This document shows, one piece after another, positions 63,007 through 64,000 of a DNA stretch of 64,000 bases. The notes beneath the pieces were generated by a model. That model did no database searches and was not told where the DNA came from. It was given only the letters and a program-made list of their open reading frames with translations. Numbering within the stretch: position 1 is the first letter of the stretch; each line of letters opens with the position of its first letter. Source of the stretch: Guptibacillus hwajinpoensis (GTDB taxonomy: Bacteria; Bacillota; Bacilli; Bacillales; Bacillaceae_O); NCBI GenBank assembly GCA_016841765.1, contig JAENYN010000014.1, positions 26,484 to 90,483 on the forward strand, read 5' to 3'. The translations under genes were made by a program, and so were the position numbers.

Positions 63007-63035
63007 TTTACACATCATGAGTCATTTGGTAATAT
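63007..63035 (+). promoter_or_regulatory. Promoter of rpsP
   Basis: TTTACA at 63007-63012 and TAATAT at 63030-63035 with a 17-base spacer, in the short gap between ffh and rpsP. Confidence 0.7.
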
Positions 63036-63075
63036 TAAAACTTGTGTGGAAACAATTTCGGAGGTGCATGTAATA

Positions 63076-63348
63076 ATGGCAACAAAAATTCGTTTAAAGC
63101 GCGTGGGCGCTAAAAAATCACCATATTATCGTCTGGTAGTGGCAGATTCACGTTCACCGCGTGACGGCCGTTTCATCGAAGAAATCGGCACATATAACCC
63201 GGTTGCAAAGCCGGCAGCTGTCGATATCAATGAAGAGCGTGCCCTGCACTGGCTGCAGACAGGCGCGAAGCCGTCTGACACGGTCCGTAACCTGTTCTCA
63301 AATGCCGGCATTATGGAAAAATTCCATAACGCGAAAAACCAGAAGTAA
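63076..63348 (+). CDS. rpsP: 30S ribosomal protein S16
   Basis: Small-subunit protein of 90 residues: [20 protein letters not shown], then [20 protein letters not shown] and the end [15 protein letters not shown]. The ATG at 63076 follows GGAGGTG nine bases upstream; a longer in-frame start at 63046 would contain that site. khpA follows 15 bases later. Confidence 0.98.
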   Translation: MATKIRLKRVGAKKSPYYRLVVADSRSPRDGRFIEEIGTYNPVAKPAAVDINEERALHWLQTGAKPSDTVRNLFSNAGIMEKFHNAKNQK

Positions 63349-63363
63349 TAAGGGTATTCGAGC

Positions 63364-63591
63364 ATGGTAGAATTAATTTCAACCATCGTCAAAGCCCTTG
63401 TGGACCATCCTGAAGATGTTACCGTCAAGGTAATTGAAGGTGACCGCAAAATCACATACCAGCTGAGTGTCCATCAAGAGGATACCGGCAAAGTAATTGG
63501 AAAACAGGGCCGGGTCGCCAGGGCGATCCGCACTGTTGTATATGCAGCCGGAGTGAACCTTGATAAAAAGATTCATCTGGAAATTTTGTAA
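63364..63591 (+). CDS. khpA: KH-domain RNA-binding protein KhpA (YlqC)
   Basis: RNA-binding protein of 75 residues. The KH core is DTGKVIGKQGRVARAIRTVV, with the GxxG loop in GKQG. KhpA often pairs with KhpB (Jag), encoded elsewhere. It lies between rpsP and, in relatives, the rimM/trmD genes, which would be beyond this window. Here a terminator and a mobile repeat follow instead. Confidence 0.96.
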   Translation: MVELISTIVKALVDHPEDVTVKVIEGDRKITYQLSVHQEDTGKVIGKQGRVARAIRTVVYAAGVNLDKKIHLEIL

Positions 63592-63620
63592 GGGCGGGGA
63601 TTCTTTCCTCTCCCTTTTTT
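63591..63620 (+). terminator. Probable terminator after khpA
   Basis: AGGGCGGGGA and TCCTCTCCCT pair imperfectly and are followed by six T, directly at the khpA stop codon. The bases between it and the next repeat (63621-63773) hold nothing that I recognise. Confidence 0.65.
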
Positions 63621-63773
63621 ACTGTTAATGAAAATCATAAAATATTTCCGTTGTATACCCTAAAGCCGGGAGAGAGCCATCCAGTCTCGGGGAGTTTCTG
63701 ATCAACTAAAAAACCTGCTTAATAAAGACAGTTGCACAAATGTGAAACAGCTTTAGAAAGATTTTTACATAAA

Positions 63774-64000
63774 GGCTGTGTCAAAGCTCAATGTTGATTT
63801 TTTACACTAGTTGATTGAAGTGGAAGGTGCGAGACTCCTCGAAAATAAAAACCAATTTTCTTCGTACGGTGTCTATTCGAAGAAGCTTTTTCAATGTCCT
63901 GCGGGACTAGCGGGACAGGTGAGACCCCGCAAGAGCGGATGCGACGAGGAGGCTCACCGCCCGCCCCGCGGCAAAGAAGACACTGTGAGTGCGACCGGAG
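63774..64000. mobile_element. MITE-like element, right end outside window (copy C)
   Basis: Opens GGCTGTGTCAAAGCTCAATG, like the left end of the element at 26792. It shares the GC-rich block (GCGGGACTAGCGGGACAGG .. GAGGAGGCTCACCGCC). The 60-bp module at 63839-63898 is in reverse orientation and on the other side of the GC-rich block compared with that copy. The eight bases before it are TACATAAA; the target duplication on the right cannot be checked, because the element runs off the window. Confidence 0.8.

Overview
The window is a stretch of chromosome from an endospore-forming member of the Bacillaceae. The order ftsA-ftsZ-spoIIGA-sigE-sigG-ylmCDE-sepF-ylmGH-divIVA-ileS-lspA-pyr-rqcH-yloC-remA-gmk-rpoZ-coaBC-priA-def-fmt-rsmB-rlmN-prpC-prkC-rsgA-rpe-thiN-spoVM-rpmB-yloU-fakA-sda-recG-fapR-plsX-fabD-fabG-acpP-rnc-smc-ftsY-ylxM-ffh-rpsP-khpA is, from general knowledge, that of the Bacillus subtilis chromosome in the same interval. 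Protein divergence and several local differences place it outside the close B. subtilis group; the species cannot be named from the sequence alone.

Layout. (1) 1-9174: cell division (ftsA end, ftsZ, ymxH/ylmC, ylmD, ylmE, sepF, ylmG, ylmH, divIVA) with the sporulation sigma genes spoIIGA, sigE and sigG inside. (2) 9184-14844: T-box-controlled ileS, a DksA-like gene, lspA and a pseudouridine synthase. (3) 14841-26699: the full de novo UMP operon pyrR-P-B-C-AA-AB-K-D-F-E, with three PyrR-type attenuators. (4) 27217-31217: rqcH on the minus strand, then yloC-remA-gmk-rpoZ. (5) 31952-44705: coaBC-priA-def-fmt-rsmB-rlmN-prpC-prkC-rsgA-rpe-thiN, a tightly packed run. (6) 44814-51202: spoVM (26 codons), rpmB on the minus strand, yloU-fakA, sdaAB-sdaAA, recG. 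(7) 51212-55725: the FapR-controlled lipid operon fapR-plsX-fabD-fabG, acpP and rnc. (8) 55866-63591: a small UPF0435-like gene on the minus strand, then smc-ftsY-ylxM-ffh-rpsP-khpA.

Almost all coding sequence is core and conserved. I found no defence island, prophage, secondary-metabolite cluster or CRISPR array. The novelty lies in the gaps between genes: a 126-bp-period hairpin array after ftsZ; a 51-bp tandem repeat after ileS; a family of MITE-like elements (one full copy with an 8-bp target duplication after pyrE, decayed copies after rpoZ and before smc, one copy running off the right edge) whose 60-bp inner module is found in opposite orientation and position in different copies; and a perfect inverted repeat between the promoter elements of ylxM-ffh.

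Regulation is readable directly at several places: a Spo0A-type spoIIG promoter with a 22-bp spacer, the ileS T-box, three pyr attenuators, and a FapR box just downstream of the fapR -10 element. Relative to my memory of B. subtilis, the bpr/bpf genes between ftsZ and spoIIGA, ylmA, the cys genes and yloB around pyrE/rqcH, and ylqB are not in their expected places.
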